A stretch of 64,000 nt of DNA from Natronocalculus amylovorans (lineage in GTDB: Archaea; Halobacteriota; Halobacteria; Halobacteriales; Haloferacaceae). Below the pieces are notes generated by a model, which saw only the letters and a list, made by a program, of their open reading frames with translations, searched no databases and was not told where the DNA came from. Both the position numbers and the translations under genes were made by a program. Positions within the stretch are counted from its first letter, which is position 1. Every line of letters starts with the position of its first letter. Shown here one piece after another: positions 19,733-27,674 of this stretch. The stretch lies in NCBI RefSeq assembly GCF_023638035.1, contig NZ_JAKRVX010000001.1, forward strand, positions 186,001-250,000, read 5' to 3'.

Positions 19733-20440
19733 ATGACAGACACTGCGGTCAAAAATGGATTCGAACAGTTTGTTGATGAGACGCTCACCGCAACCGCAGA
19801 GGAGTTTCGGATTGCCAGAGCACTCCGAAACGGGGCCGGAGACGCACCCACGCGGCTTATTGATGCGTTATTGGGGCGCTCAACGGCACTACATCGATAT
19901 GTTGTCCAGCCAGAGCTGCAAAAATATCACACAGAGATACTCCAGCAGTTTGCTGTAATCGCAGCGTACGCAGCTGATGACCGAGGCGTAGAGCCGTATC
20001 GCGAACAGCTTCTGTCGACCGACACATATGTCGATGCGATCTCACCAACAGTGTCGTCTGAAAAAAGAGCGGACATCGAAACGGCACTTCTCGATCGATC
20101 GACCACGCTTGGTGATGCAATTGTCCCGCTTATTCGCCACCCAAGTGATGAATTTTGGACTACCGTTACCGAGACATTCACCAAAGAAGAGGCGAAAAAC
20201 TTTGTCAACACTAAATTCCGGTTCACTCAACCGCTTGATACATTCCCAGCGGCATTCAGATTTGAGACAACGATTGATCCAGAGAGGCTACTTGGCCCTG
20301 TTGGTGCGCTACTTCCGGCCACACAACCGTTTACACTTGATTTCACGGAGGAGGCAACAGTGGCAATGAAACGGGGAGAACATCGGATTATTCGCAATAC
20401 CATCCAGACAGTACACCACCAGTATCAGTCGGACAGCTAG
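19733..20440 (+). CDS. Unknown haloarchaeal protein, partner of the preceding gene
   Basis: This 235-residue acidic protein starts one base after the stop of its neighbour, so the two are almost certainly translated from one message. It looks all-helical (TATAEEFRIARALRN, LQKYHTEILQQFAVIAAYAA) with no catalytic motif, signal or membrane segment. The pair follows topA in the same direction. That might mean a DNA-related role, but nothing in the sequence proves it. Confidence 0.65.
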   Translation: MTDTAVKNGFEQFVDETLTATAEEFRIARALRNGAGDAPTRLIDALLGRSTALHRYVVQPELQKYHTEILQQFAVIAAYAADDRGVEPYREQLLSTDTYVDAISPTVSSEKRADIETALLDRSTTLGDAIVPLIRHPSDEFWTTVTETFTKEEAKNFVNTKFRFTQPLDTFPAAFRFETTIDPERLLGPVGALLPATQPFTLDFTEEATVAMKRGEHRIIRNTIQTVHHQYQSDS

Positions 20441-20542
20441 TGGGTACAAAAGCAAATATTCAGGTAGCTGTGTTATTCATATAATCAAAACATTCCAATA
20501 ATTGCTGATAAATTTTAACCAATATATCGTGGAATATGTGGT

Positions 20543-21142
20543 ATGGTCGATGATCGGTCACTAACCAGACGAGAGTCACTCCAACAGATAGGTGGGTTTG
20601 CTGGATTTGTTGGCAGTGCAGCGATACCGGTTGGAGTAGATCGGTATCGTAACCGGTCATCCGCTCCAGACGAGTTGCTGGAGATTCGACTGTTTACAGA
20701 GACAGCAATCAGGTACCAACTGCAGTATCCGACAATAGCCTCCAACACAGACACGGCTCAGGACGCAGCAACGGAGTTCCACAACTCGCTGGATCAAAAT
20801 GAACAGCATGTGTACGACGCAACGGCACTCCCATCACGTATTACAACGAGTGGCCCGCTCCGAATGTACGTCCACGGCACAGTACCACAGCAGCTCGATA
20901 AAACCGACATTACATTCGAAAACGATGCCACGTATTACATCGAAACAGCAGGAGCAACGACCCCAACCGCAGTTGCTGGGGCCCCATCATCGGAAGGTCA
21001 CTCACCAACACGGTCGTATGTCCATGGACAGGTTCAGGATCACGCACACTGCTATCGGTGTGAAGGACGCCTCACTGCGATCTGGATACGTGAGACGGCG
21101 TCATTGGCGCGCATAACCATAGAGACCGGAGAGCCAACATGA
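20543..21142 (+). CDS. Putative Tat-exported protein paired with a zincin-like gene
   Basis: The 199-residue product begins with a twin-arginine element (LTRRESLQQIGGFAGFVGSAA), which suggests Tat export without a lipobox. The mature part is beta-rich with strands such as GPLRMYVHGTVP and DATYYIETAGA. It has a Cys pair (HCYRCEG) that may bind metal or form a disulphide. Its stop overlaps the start of the next gene by four bases (ATGA), so they form a unit. A TATA-like AATTTTAACC lies about 29 bp before the ATG. Family not recognised. Confidence 0.65.
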   Translation: MVDDRSLTRRESLQQIGGFAGFVGSAAIPVGVDRYRNRSSAPDELLEIRLFTETAIRYQLQYPTIASNTDTAQDAATEFHNSLDQNEQHVYDATALPSRITTSGPLRMYVHGTVPQQLDKTDITFENDATYYIETAGATTPTAVAGAPSSEGHSPTRSYVHGQVQDHAHCYRCEGRLTAIWIRETASLARITIETGEPT

Positions 21143-21792
21143 GTGAAGGGCTACAGCCCTATGTGGTGCATTTGTGGCGTGACCAGTTCACAGAACAGGA
21201 TGTCATACCTCATGTTGAGAACGCTATCGGACGGTTTGAGTCTCAAGTTGAGACAACATTTGCTCTCCATGAGAAAGGCAAAATTGACCTTCCACATGCA
21301 CCGTACAGCACCTATGGCGGGTATGTTGACCATTTCCGTGGTGACGCATCGCTCGTTGAGGGAGAGATGAACATGTTAATTTACAGTACAAGTATGCTCC
21401 GTGGATACGTAAGCTGTGGAGATACGTCTCGCTATCCATATCTCGGCCTTAGCAGTGGTAAATATCGAGAAACAGAGCGGCCAGTTACGCTCATTAACGC
21501 AGCGGTGTTGGAGTTTGACCTCGTGGTTGATGCGGCGGGATTGTTTGAGAATATGGTCATTCACGAACTTCTCCACTCCGTTGACGTGAAACACGAACAT
21601 GGGGAAAACACGGATGGTGCAAACTCACCGATGCTTTCAGGCTACGCAGAGAGCTATAGCACAAACAGCCCTCCTGCGGAGACCTGTTCTGGAGAGCCAC
21701 CGAAAACAGGTGTTGATGCGTGGACACACGAGCTGAGTCAGTGTTCTGTTGACCTATTCAATGAGTGGATGCGTGAAGAGTATCTTTCGTAA
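21139..21792 (+). CDS. Zincin-like putative metalloprotease (HExxHxxxxxH)
   Basis: The 217-residue protein has HELLHSVDVKH at residues 142-152. The spacing (His142, Glu143, His146, His152) is that of metzincin-type zinc proteases, and a Met lies 13 residues after the third His (SPMLSG), compatible with a Met-turn. There is no signal peptide of its own. It begins four bases inside the upstream Tat-protein gene, so that partner may export or bind it. The N-terminal half is unfamiliar, and substrate and activity are inferred from the motif only. Confidence 0.68.
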   Translation: MSEGLQPYVVHLWRDQFTEQDVIPHVENAIGRFESQVETTFALHEKGKIDLPHAPYSTYGGYVDHFRGDASLVEGEMNMLIYSTSMLRGYVSCGDTSRYPYLGLSSGKYRETERPVTLINAAVLEFDLVVDAAGLFENMVIHELLHSVDVKHEHGENTDGANSPMLSGYAESYSTNSPPAETCSGEPPKTGVDAWTHELSQCSVDLFNEWMREEYLS

Positions 21793-21835
21793 CTGACGCC
21801 GAAACGCCTAACTCCCTAATCCCGAACTGTTGTGT

Positions 21836-22813
21836 GTGGACCGGTCAGCGCTCGTTGCGATCGCGGTTGCCCTCCTTGCAGTCATGGCACTTGCAGTTGG
21901 GGCTGCGACAATTGATTCTGCGGTGACTAGTGATGGAACCGAATCAGGGTTTGGAAGCGGTGACGGGTCATTTATCGGTGACTCACCAGGAACTGATGAG
22001 CAAGCAGACGCAGCCCCCGATCGATCGTTTGATATTCCCTTTCCGTGTGTAACGCTACTGACTGAGCCGACGACGCTCGTTGTGGTGTTCGCCCTCTGGG
22101 TTGCAATTGGCTATCTCGCCTATCGAGACACTGGGTCATTGTTTGCAGCAGGTGTACTGATGGCTGCGGTTGTATTCGTATTTGGCCCGCTGTATCTTGT
22201 TCTTGCGGCATGTGGCGATCCGTTTGACATCACACTCCCAGTTCCAGACATGGGGACAGGAGGCGGTGGTGATGGAGGGCTGTTTGAGGGCGGTGGGTCA
22301 CCAGGAGAGGACGGTGAGCAGTCACCAACAGTCCCGATTCCAACTGCACTCTTTGGGCTACTACTCATCATTGGGTTGCTTGGGGGCGTGTTTTTGCTTC
22401 TTGCGGGAGGTACTGATCGAAAAGAGATGCCAGTCGACACGGGCGAATCGACGGAAAAGCCGGACCCTTCAGACAACCTCCAACAAGCGTTTGGCGAGAC
22501 CGCTGGGAATGCGGCCGATCGGCTCAGCCAAACGGAAACACGAACGGACCAGAATGAGATCTATCGGGCATGGATTTCGATGACCAACGCCCTTGCGGTT
22601 GAGAATCCGGAAACAACAACACCGGTGGAGTTTTGCGACACTGCGGTTGATGCAGGTATTGCACGGTCTGATGCGGAGGCGCTTACTCGACTCTTTGAGT
22701 CTGTTCGCTACGGTAAGACAACAGTGACTGCCGATCGAGAAGCCGAAGCGATCGCCATTCTTCGGCGGATTGAAGAGACCTATAGTACAGTAGAGGAGGA
22801 TGAATCAACATGA
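21836..22813 (+). CDS. Membrane protein with DUF4129-like C-terminal domain
   Basis: The product has an N-terminal signal-anchor helix (ALVAIAVALLAVMALAV), two further helices in the middle, a Gly/Pro-rich loop (TGGGGDGGLFEGGGS) and another helix. The cytoplasmic C-terminal domain (IYRAWISMTNALAV...AEALTRLFESVRYG) matches the DUF4129 pattern found in transglutaminase/DUF58/MoxR clusters. The GTG at 21836 was chosen; a TTG two codons earlier is possible. Its stop overlaps the next start by four bases. It is the first gene of an envelope-type operon that faces a MoxR gene. Confidence 0.78.
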   Translation: MDRSALVAIAVALLAVMALAVGAATIDSAVTSDGTESGFGSGDGSFIGDSPGTDEQADAAPDRSFDIPFPCVTLLTEPTTLVVVFALWVAIGYLAYRDTGSLFAAGVLMAAVVFVFGPLYLVLAACGDPFDITLPVPDMGTGGGGDGGLFEGGGSPGEDGEQSPTVPIPTALFGLLLIIGLLGGVFLLLAGGTDRKEMPVDTGESTEKPDPSDNLQQAFGETAGNAADRLSQTETRTDQNEIYRAWISMTNALAVENPETTTPVEFCDTAVDAGIARSDAEALTRLFESVRYGKTTVTADREAEAIAILRRIEETYSTVEEDEST

Positions 22814-23415
22814 GTACCACAGCGCAACGACTCTCAGTTGGATGGGTCGCTGTATTTGGCGTACTAACGATCGGAGTTGGGTTCACAGCGTTGCTCGTTG
22901 CGGACGTTTCTGAGCTGTTGACCCTCACTGGCACATTTTTAACGCTTGTTGGGTTGTTCGCACTGGTACAAGGTGTTAGATACACGCTTTCGGGGAAAGA
23001 GACCGATCGAGCGCACATCACACTCGGCGACCCAGAGCAACGAAAAGCAGCCCCATCTCCAGGGAGTGCACTGACTGACGACGTAGCTGTGATCGTTGCT
23101 GGTGGTCGGTCTGCCGCAAACCGGCGTCGAAAACTCAGAACAAAACTTCGAGCACTCGCGGTACAATCGCTCGTTGCTCGGAGAGGGCTTTCCGAACAAA
23201 ACGCACTCTCAAAAGTTGATACTCGTGAGTGGCCAACTGACCGGCTGGCAGTGACGTTTCTTTCAAATACACCATATCCACCACGCGATCGAGTTCGTGC
23301 GGTACTGTTCCGACAGTCCCTTGATAGAATCGCGATCGATCGGACAGTGACCGAGATTGAGACGCTGTGGAATGAGGACGAGCAACAACAGTTGGCCGAT
23401 AGAAGGACGAAATAA
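22810..23415 (+). CDS. Two-helix membrane protein of the DUF58/MoxR cluster
   Basis: Two hydrophobic helices near the N-terminus (VGWVAVFGVLTIGVGFTALL and LTGTFLTLVGLFALVQG) are followed by a basic cytoplasmic domain of about 130 residues (GRSAANRRRKLRTKLRALAV). The start overlaps the DUF4129 gene (ATGA) and the stop overlaps the DUF58 gene by one base. It fits the haloarchaeal DUF7269-type proteins that I associate with such clusters. Biochemical role unknown. Confidence 0.75.
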   Translation: MSTTAQRLSVGWVAVFGVLTIGVGFTALLVADVSELLTLTGTFLTLVGLFALVQGVRYTLSGKETDRAHITLGDPEQRKAAPSPGSALTDDVAVIVAGGRSAANRRRKLRTKLRALAVQSLVARRGLSEQNALSKVDTREWPTDRLAVTFLSNTPYPPRDRVRAVLFRQSLDRIAIDRTVTEIETLWNEDEQQQLADRRTK

Positions 23416-24680
23416 TGAGGAGCTTTGCGACAAAGCGGTGGGCTGGAATTGAAGGCCTTACCCTCCTTGTCGTCGCAATTGGGGTATTAACGACGAGTTC
23501 TGGACTCATCCTCGCAGGAATTATTGGATTTGGGTACGCGGCATATACAAAGCTGTGGGATGCTCCTGTGGCGGACGTTTCGATCGATCGAGAGCTTGGA
23601 GATGAGGCCCCAGCACCGGGAGAGACCACAGGCGTAACGCTTACCATAACAAATACTGGCTCGAAATGGCTCTCTGACCTTCGAGTCATTGACGGTGTAC
23701 CACCTGCACTGGAGACAATTGATGGACCTGCACGAATCGGAACATCACTTCGGCCGGGTGAGACAACGACCTGTCACTACACGGTATCAGTCGTTCGTGG
23801 CAAGCATACGTGGGATAGCCTCCGGCTTATCACACGAAATCCAAGCGGATCAAGAGAGCGAGAGACAGTGTGCGAAGTTTCGACAACGCTCCGCTGTACG
23901 CCACCGCTTCATGCTGGTGCGAACCTTTCGCTTCATGGGCTGACAACACCGTACAGTGGCCGGGTAACCACGGATGTTGGTGGGTATGGAATTGAATTTC
24001 ATTCAACCAGAGCGTATCGGAGCGGTGATCCACTCAACCGAATAGATTGGAATCGACGTGCACGGACGGGGACGCTTTCGACCCTCAATTTCAGAGAGGA
24101 GCGCGCAGCAACGGTCATACTGCTTGTGGACTCTCGAAAAGAGGCGTACGTTGCAGCAGAACCAACCGGTCGGAATGCAGTTGAACGAAGCGTTGATGCG
24201 GTTGCCACCATTTTTTCATCGTTGATTTCGAATGGCGATCGGGTTGGAATTGCTACGATGTCTCCAACGGAATGTTGGATTGCACCACAGAGCGGGAAAA
24301 CACACACTGCACGGGTACAAGAAGCGCTTGCAACGCATCCAGGCTTAGCACCGACCGCAACGGAAGGAACCCTCTATCATACACTGTGGTTCAACCGGTT
24401 TATTCGTCGACTCCCAGCCGATGCACAGGTAGTCTTCTGCTCCCCATTTGTTGATGATCGGCCAATATACACTGCACGGCGGCTACACGCATATGGCCAT
24501 CTCGTCACCGTTATTACACCCGATGAGACAACCGCAGATACGATCGGCGATCGGATTGCGGCAATCGAACGGCAACATCGCCTCCAGACACTCCGTGGGA
24601 ATGGAATTCGCGTCGTTGATTGGGGCGATGAGCCGCTGCCAACAGCAGTGATGGCTGCAACACAGCGGTGGTCACAGTGA
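23415..24680 (+). CDS. DUF58 domain protein (von Willebrand A-like)
   Basis: This 421-residue protein has two N-terminal helices, an Ig-like or CARDB-like segment (GETTGVTLTITNTGSKWLSDL), and the DUF58 signature YRSGDPLNRIDWNRRARTG around residue 196. A VWA-like domain follows (VILLVDSRKEAY) whose metal site is a degenerate MIDAS (DSRKE). DUF58 proteins work with MoxR AAA+ ATPases, thought to act as chaperones for envelope or metal-dependent complexes. Its own MoxR is 0.5 kb downstream on the other strand. Confidence 0.86.
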   Translation: MRSFATKRWAGIEGLTLLVVAIGVLTTSSGLILAGIIGFGYAAYTKLWDAPVADVSIDRELGDEAPAPGETTGVTLTITNTGSKWLSDLRVIDGVPPALETIDGPARIGTSLRPGETTTCHYTVSVVRGKHTWDSLRLITRNPSGSRERETVCEVSTTLRCTPPLHAGANLSLHGLTTPYSGRVTTDVGGYGIEFHSTRAYRSGDPLNRIDWNRRARTGTLSTLNFREERAATVILLVDSRKEAYVAAEPTGRNAVERSVDAVATIFSSLISNGDRVGIATMSPTECWIAPQSGKTHTARVQEALATHPGLAPTATEGTLYHTLWFNRFIRRLPADAQVVFCSPFVDDRPIYTARRLHAYGHLVTVITPDETTADTIGDRIAAIERQHRLQTLRGNGIRVVDWGDEPLPTAVMAATQRWSQ

Positions 24681-25210
24681 GCGGAGAGACTACCTCGCGA
24701 GGACAAACCCGTCAGGAAACAATTAATCGAAAACCAGCGGCCGCAAGCAGTTATGCAGCGATATTTTTGAGTCTGCTTGCTGCTGCTGTGCTTGTGCTTG
24801 GTTCGTTGGTTGGTGCAACGATAGCAGCCGTTGGCGCACTCATAACAACAGTCAGTGTATATCGCGGCCGGCAGAAAGGCGTGACACTTGGGGCGCTCAT
24901 GACAACTGGCGCAATTGTTGCTGCTGGCGTTCTTGGTGCACCGCCAGCGCCGTTGCTTGGTGCAACCGGGTGTGCAATCTTAGCATGGGATATTGGTTCT
25001 TCTGCGATTGACATTGGACAGACACTTGGGCATAATGCAGACACTGCTCGATTAGAGGCGGTTCGAGCCGCATTCAGTCTTTTTGTCACAAGTACAACAG
25101 CAACAGTGGGATACGCAATCTACGTGTTGGCAGGTGACGGCCAGCCGATGACTGCGCTGGTATTGCTGATTCTTGGTGCAGTGATTATTATTGCAGTCTA
25201 TCGACAGTGA
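24677..25210 (+). CDS. Membrane protein of the DUF58/MoxR cluster
   Basis: This mostly hydrophobic protein of about 177 residues has four or five helices (YAAIFLSLLAAAVLVLGSLV, GATIAAVGALITTVSV, LILGAVIIIAVY at the end). The GTG at 24677 gives a four-base overlap with the DUF58 gene and is preferred over a GTG at 24668. The place and hydrophobicity fit the DUF7519-type proteins seen in such clusters. It converges on moxR, with two bases between stops. Confidence 0.72.
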   Translation: MSGETTSRGQTRQETINRKPAAASSYAAIFLSLLAAAVLVLGSLVGATIAAVGALITTVSVYRGRQKGVTLGALMTTGAIVAAGVLGAPPAPLLGATGCAILAWDIGSSAIDIGQTLGHNADTARLEAVRAAFSLFVTSTTATVGYAIYVLAGDGQPMTALVLLILGAVIIIAVYRQ

Positions 25211-25212
25211 AC

Positions 25213-26175
25213 TCACATCGATGGTTGTTCAACTGTTGGTACAGGAACCGAATCAAGCACATCACGAATGATCTGCGCTCGGTTTACATCATTGACAAGC
25301 GCGTCCGGTGTAAGCACAAGTCGGTGCGCAAGCACAACCGGTGCAATCGTTTTAATATCATCCGGTGTAACGAATGAGCGACCGGAAACAACCGCCCGCG
25401 CACGTGCCGTCTCGAATAACCGTTGTGTTCCCCGTGGAGAGACACCAACCGAGACACGACGATCCGCTCTGGTTTCTCTCGTGATCGACACCATGTAGCT
25501 GAGTAGATCCGCATCGACAAGCACGCTCTCTGGTGCCTCTCGAAGTGAGAGGACCGCGTCACGATCGAGTACAGACTCAACGGACGGGCTTCGATTGGCT
25601 CGTCCGGCACGTCGTTTGAGAAGTTCAACCTCTCCAGACTCATCGGGATATCCGATCGAGGATTTGATTGCAAACCGATCGAGCTGTGCTTCCGGTAGCT
25701 CGAACGCGCCTGCGCTCTCAACCGGGTTCTGCGTTGCAATGACAAAAAATGGTGTTGGAAGCATGTGTGTCTCTCCATCGACGGTAACCTGCCCTTCTTC
25801 CATTGCTTCGAGCAGTGCCGCCTGTGTCTTCGGCGGTGCCCGGTTGATTTCGTCTGCAAGAATAACGTTCGCAAAGATCGGCCCTTGAGAGAAACTAAAC
25901 GTTCCGTCAGACTCGTCGTACATATTCGTGCCAGTTACATCCGACGGGAGTAGATCGGGAGTGAACTGTATCCGTGAAAAGTCAAGTCCAAGTGCAGTTG
26001 CGACGCTTCGGGCAGTGAGCGTTTTTCCCGTTCCAGGGACGTCTTCAAGCAGGACGTGACCACGAGCGAGTAGGCCAATGAGAAGGCGATCGAGGAATTG
26101 TTGCTCGGCAATCACTGCCGTACCGATTGCATCAGTGACCGCACGGCACGCTGCAGTCGCATCGGGGATATCCAT
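25213..26175 (-). CDS. moxR: MoxR-family AAA+ ATPase
   Basis: This 320-residue protein has Walker A (EDVPGTGKT), Walker B (LADEINRAPP), sensor 1 (IATQNPVE) and the C-terminal lid typical of MoxR. These ATPases remodel or activate partner complexes together with DUF58/VWA proteins, here encoded convergently just downstream. The ATG at 26175 is chosen because it starts the conserved helix; the open frame up to 26238 has no haloarchaeal character. Opposite orientation to its presumed partners is unusual. Confidence 0.92.
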   Translation of the reverse strand: MDIPDATAACRAVTDAIGTAVIAEQQFLDRLLIGLLARGHVLLEDVPGTGKTLTARSVATALGLDFSRIQFTPDLLPSDVTGTNMYDESDGTFSFSQGPIFANVILADEINRAPPKTQAALLEAMEEGQVTVDGETHMLPTPFFVIATQNPVESAGAFELPEAQLDRFAIKSSIGYPDESGEVELLKRRAGRANRSPSVESVLDRDAVLSLREAPESVLVDADLLSYMVSITRETRADRRVSVGVSPRGTQRLFETARARAVVSGRSFVTPDDIKTIAPVVLAHRLVLTPDALVNDVNRAQIIRDVLDSVPVPTVEQPSM

Positions 26176-26294
26176 ACAGACCACCCGGCGTGGAAGTGGC
26201 TTAATACTCGGGGTCGCCGCAGTGTGAGATCGGTACACAGCGGCGATTTCAACCGAAAGTATTTACCTTCATGAAGCGACATCTGTGAGTGTAC

Positions 26295-26379
26295 GCCGAG
26301 GTAGCCTAGCCCGGCCAAGGCGGTAGATTCGAAATCTACTGTCCATTCGGACACGTGAGTTCAAATCTCACCCTCGGCG
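26295..26379 (+). tRNA. tRNA-Ser (anticodon CGA)
   Basis: An 85-nt class II tRNA. The acceptor stem GCCGAGG (26295-26301) pairs with CCTCGGC (26372-26378), followed by discriminator G. The anticodon stem GTAGA/TCTAC encloses the loop TTCGAAA, giving anticodon CGA (reads UCG). A long variable arm (TGTCCATTCGGACA) and a T arm (GTGAG-TTCAAAT-CTCAC) follow. CCA is not encoded. A T-run directly after it probably ends transcription. Confidence 0.95.
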
Positions 26380-26523
26380 CTTTTTACAAAACTATCTCCT
26401 CGAGAGCGTGCTATGGCACTCAATTTCGGGGTGTGGCTACGACTATCGTGCGATTTGAAGCAGCGAGCGAGCATCCGTGAGCGAGTGCCGTTCAAATCTC
26501 ACCCTCGGCGCTTTTTACAAAAC
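26359..26523 (+). repeat. Direct repeat of the tRNA-Ser 3' end (att-like scar)
   Basis: A 34-bp sequence is present identically at 26359-26392 and 26490-26523. It begins GTTCAAATCTCACCCTCGG, covers half of the T arm, the 3' acceptor strand and the T-run, and ends ACAAAAC. A further 15 bp after each copy agree at 12 positions (ending TCGAGAGC in both). The copies are 131 bp apart. Partial duplication of a tRNA 3' end is the mark left by tyrosine-recombinase integration. The 97 bp between the copies hold no gene that I can support, and there is no integrase nearby, so this is probably the remnant of a lost element. Confidence 0.85.
26380..26387 (+). terminator. Oligo-T terminator after tRNA-Ser
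   Basis: CTTTTTAC follows the tRNA 3' end at once. Short U-runs are the usual archaeal termination signal. The same run is present in the downstream copy of the tRNA end. Confidence 0.45.
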
Positions 26524-26595
26524 GATCCCTTCGAGAGCTTTTTGTGGAGTCCGTCACAGGGCATATTTTTACCACTGTACTGTGGTTGTCAGCGT

Positions 26596-27300
26596 ATGTC
26601 AGATACGAAGATTGCGATCGTCACTGCAGCAGGAAGCGGTATCGGGGAAGCCTGCGCCAGACAGCTCTCTGCAGACGGCTACACACCAGTGCTACTGTCA
26701 CCGTCAGGGAGTGCAGTGGACGTTGCAGAGGATCTCGGTGGCGATGGATTCGAAGGATCGGTGACCAACCCGGACGACTTACAAGCACTCGTCGAGGCGA
26801 CAGCCGATCGGTACGGGCGGATTGACGCGGTTGTGAACAATACCGGGCACCCACCATCCGGTGAACTGCTCGAAATATCTGACGAGGAGTGGTATGACGG
26901 GCTTGCTCTCGTACTGCTGAATGTGATCCGTATGGCCCGATTAGTCACCCCAATTATGGAGTCGCAAGGTCATGGATCGATCGTCAACATCTCCACATTT
27001 TCAGCATTCGAACCGTCGAGTGAGTTTCCAGTCTCCTCTATCCATCGTGCGGGGCTTGGAAGTTTTACCAAACTGTATGCCGATCGGTACGCAGCAGATG
27101 GGATCCGGATGAACACGGTCCAACCCGGCTTTGTCGATAGCTACGAGGTGGATGCAGAAACACGAAGCCGGATCCCAATGGGGCGGCCAGCCCATACCGA
27201 AGAGATCGCAGACGCGGTTGTATACCTCCTCTCGCCGGCCGCAAGCTACATTACTGGTCAAAACATTCGCGTCGATGGAGGACTGACTAAATCACTCTAA
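26596..27300 (+). CDS. Divergent SDR-family protein lacking the YxxxK pair
   Basis: The 234-residue protein has the Rossmann motif TAAGSGIG (residues 10-17), NNTG (81-84), the Ser region NISTFSAF (131-138) and the C-terminal GQNIRVDGG of short-chain dehydrogenases. At the place of the catalytic Tyr-x-x-x-Lys it reads SSIHR (147-151), so Tyr is replaced by Ser and Lys by Arg. Similar SDRs with an R-A-x-L motif here exist, to my recollection, in bacteria. It may act on an unusual substrate or serve as a binding protein. The ATG at 26596 has a TATA-like ATTTTTACC about 29 bp upstream. The open frame before it runs through the tRNA-end repeat. Confidence 0.85.
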   Translation: MSDTKIAIVTAAGSGIGEACARQLSADGYTPVLLSPSGSAVDVAEDLGGDGFEGSVTNPDDLQALVEATADRYGRIDAVVNNTGHPPSGELLEISDEEWYDGLALVLLNVIRMARLVTPIMESQGHGSIVNISTFSAFEPSSEFPVSSIHRAGLGSFTKLYADRYAADGIRMNTVQPGFVDSYEVDAETRSRIPMGRPAHTEEIADAVVYLLSPAASYITGQNIRVDGGLTKSL

Positions 27301-27305
27301 TATAA

Positions 27306-27614
27306 TTAGTCGATCGGCAGCCCTTTTTGTGCGCTCGTGTCACCACCACGAAGCCGACGCCGACGTTTATCATAGGCTGCCTCCAGTTTTCCACGCGTAT
27401 TGCGTGAGAGAAGATATGCATCAACATCGGATCGATCCGCGGGGTGTGCAGACTGAATCCAAACCCGTGTTCGTGCACTCGAAATGAGGGCTGCCGCCCA
27501 CCGTTCCGCAACCGATCGACTCTCGAATGTGTGTGTCGTTCCCGACTTGTTCACGAGTCGGCCAACATTGGGATTGCGCTTTCGTGCAGACGGTTTGATC
27601 TCAACAACGAACAC
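27306..27614 (-). CDS. Small basic unknown protein
   Basis: The 102-residue product is basic, which is unusual in a haloarchaeon (KPSARKRNPNVGRLVNKSG, AAYDKRRRRLRGGD). This points to nucleic-acid or ribosome contact. It has no cysteine motif and no membrane helix. It is convergent with the SDR gene, five bases between stops. I believe similar small haloarchaeal proteins exist but give no name. Function unknown. Confidence 0.6.
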   Translation of the reverse strand: MFVVEIKPSARKRNPNVGRLVNKSGTTHTFESRSVAERWAAALISSARTRVWIQSAHPADRSDVDAYLLSRNTRGKLEAAYDKRRRRLRGGDTSAQKGLPID

Positions 27615-27674
27615 AGTCTGTACAATGTGTGCACACGCAATATAAAAAGTGCTCCCGAATGAAGTTGGGGTGGG

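Noticed and set aside
26413-26595. N-terminal extension of the SDR gene through the repeat
   Set aside because: The extension reads through the tRNA-end copy and its terminator, is not acidic, and a TATA-like box precedes the internal ATG at 26596.
26380-27614. An intact integrated element at the tRNA-Ser gene
   Set aside because: No integrase, replication or virus-like gene is present between or beside the repeats; only a remnant can be supported.
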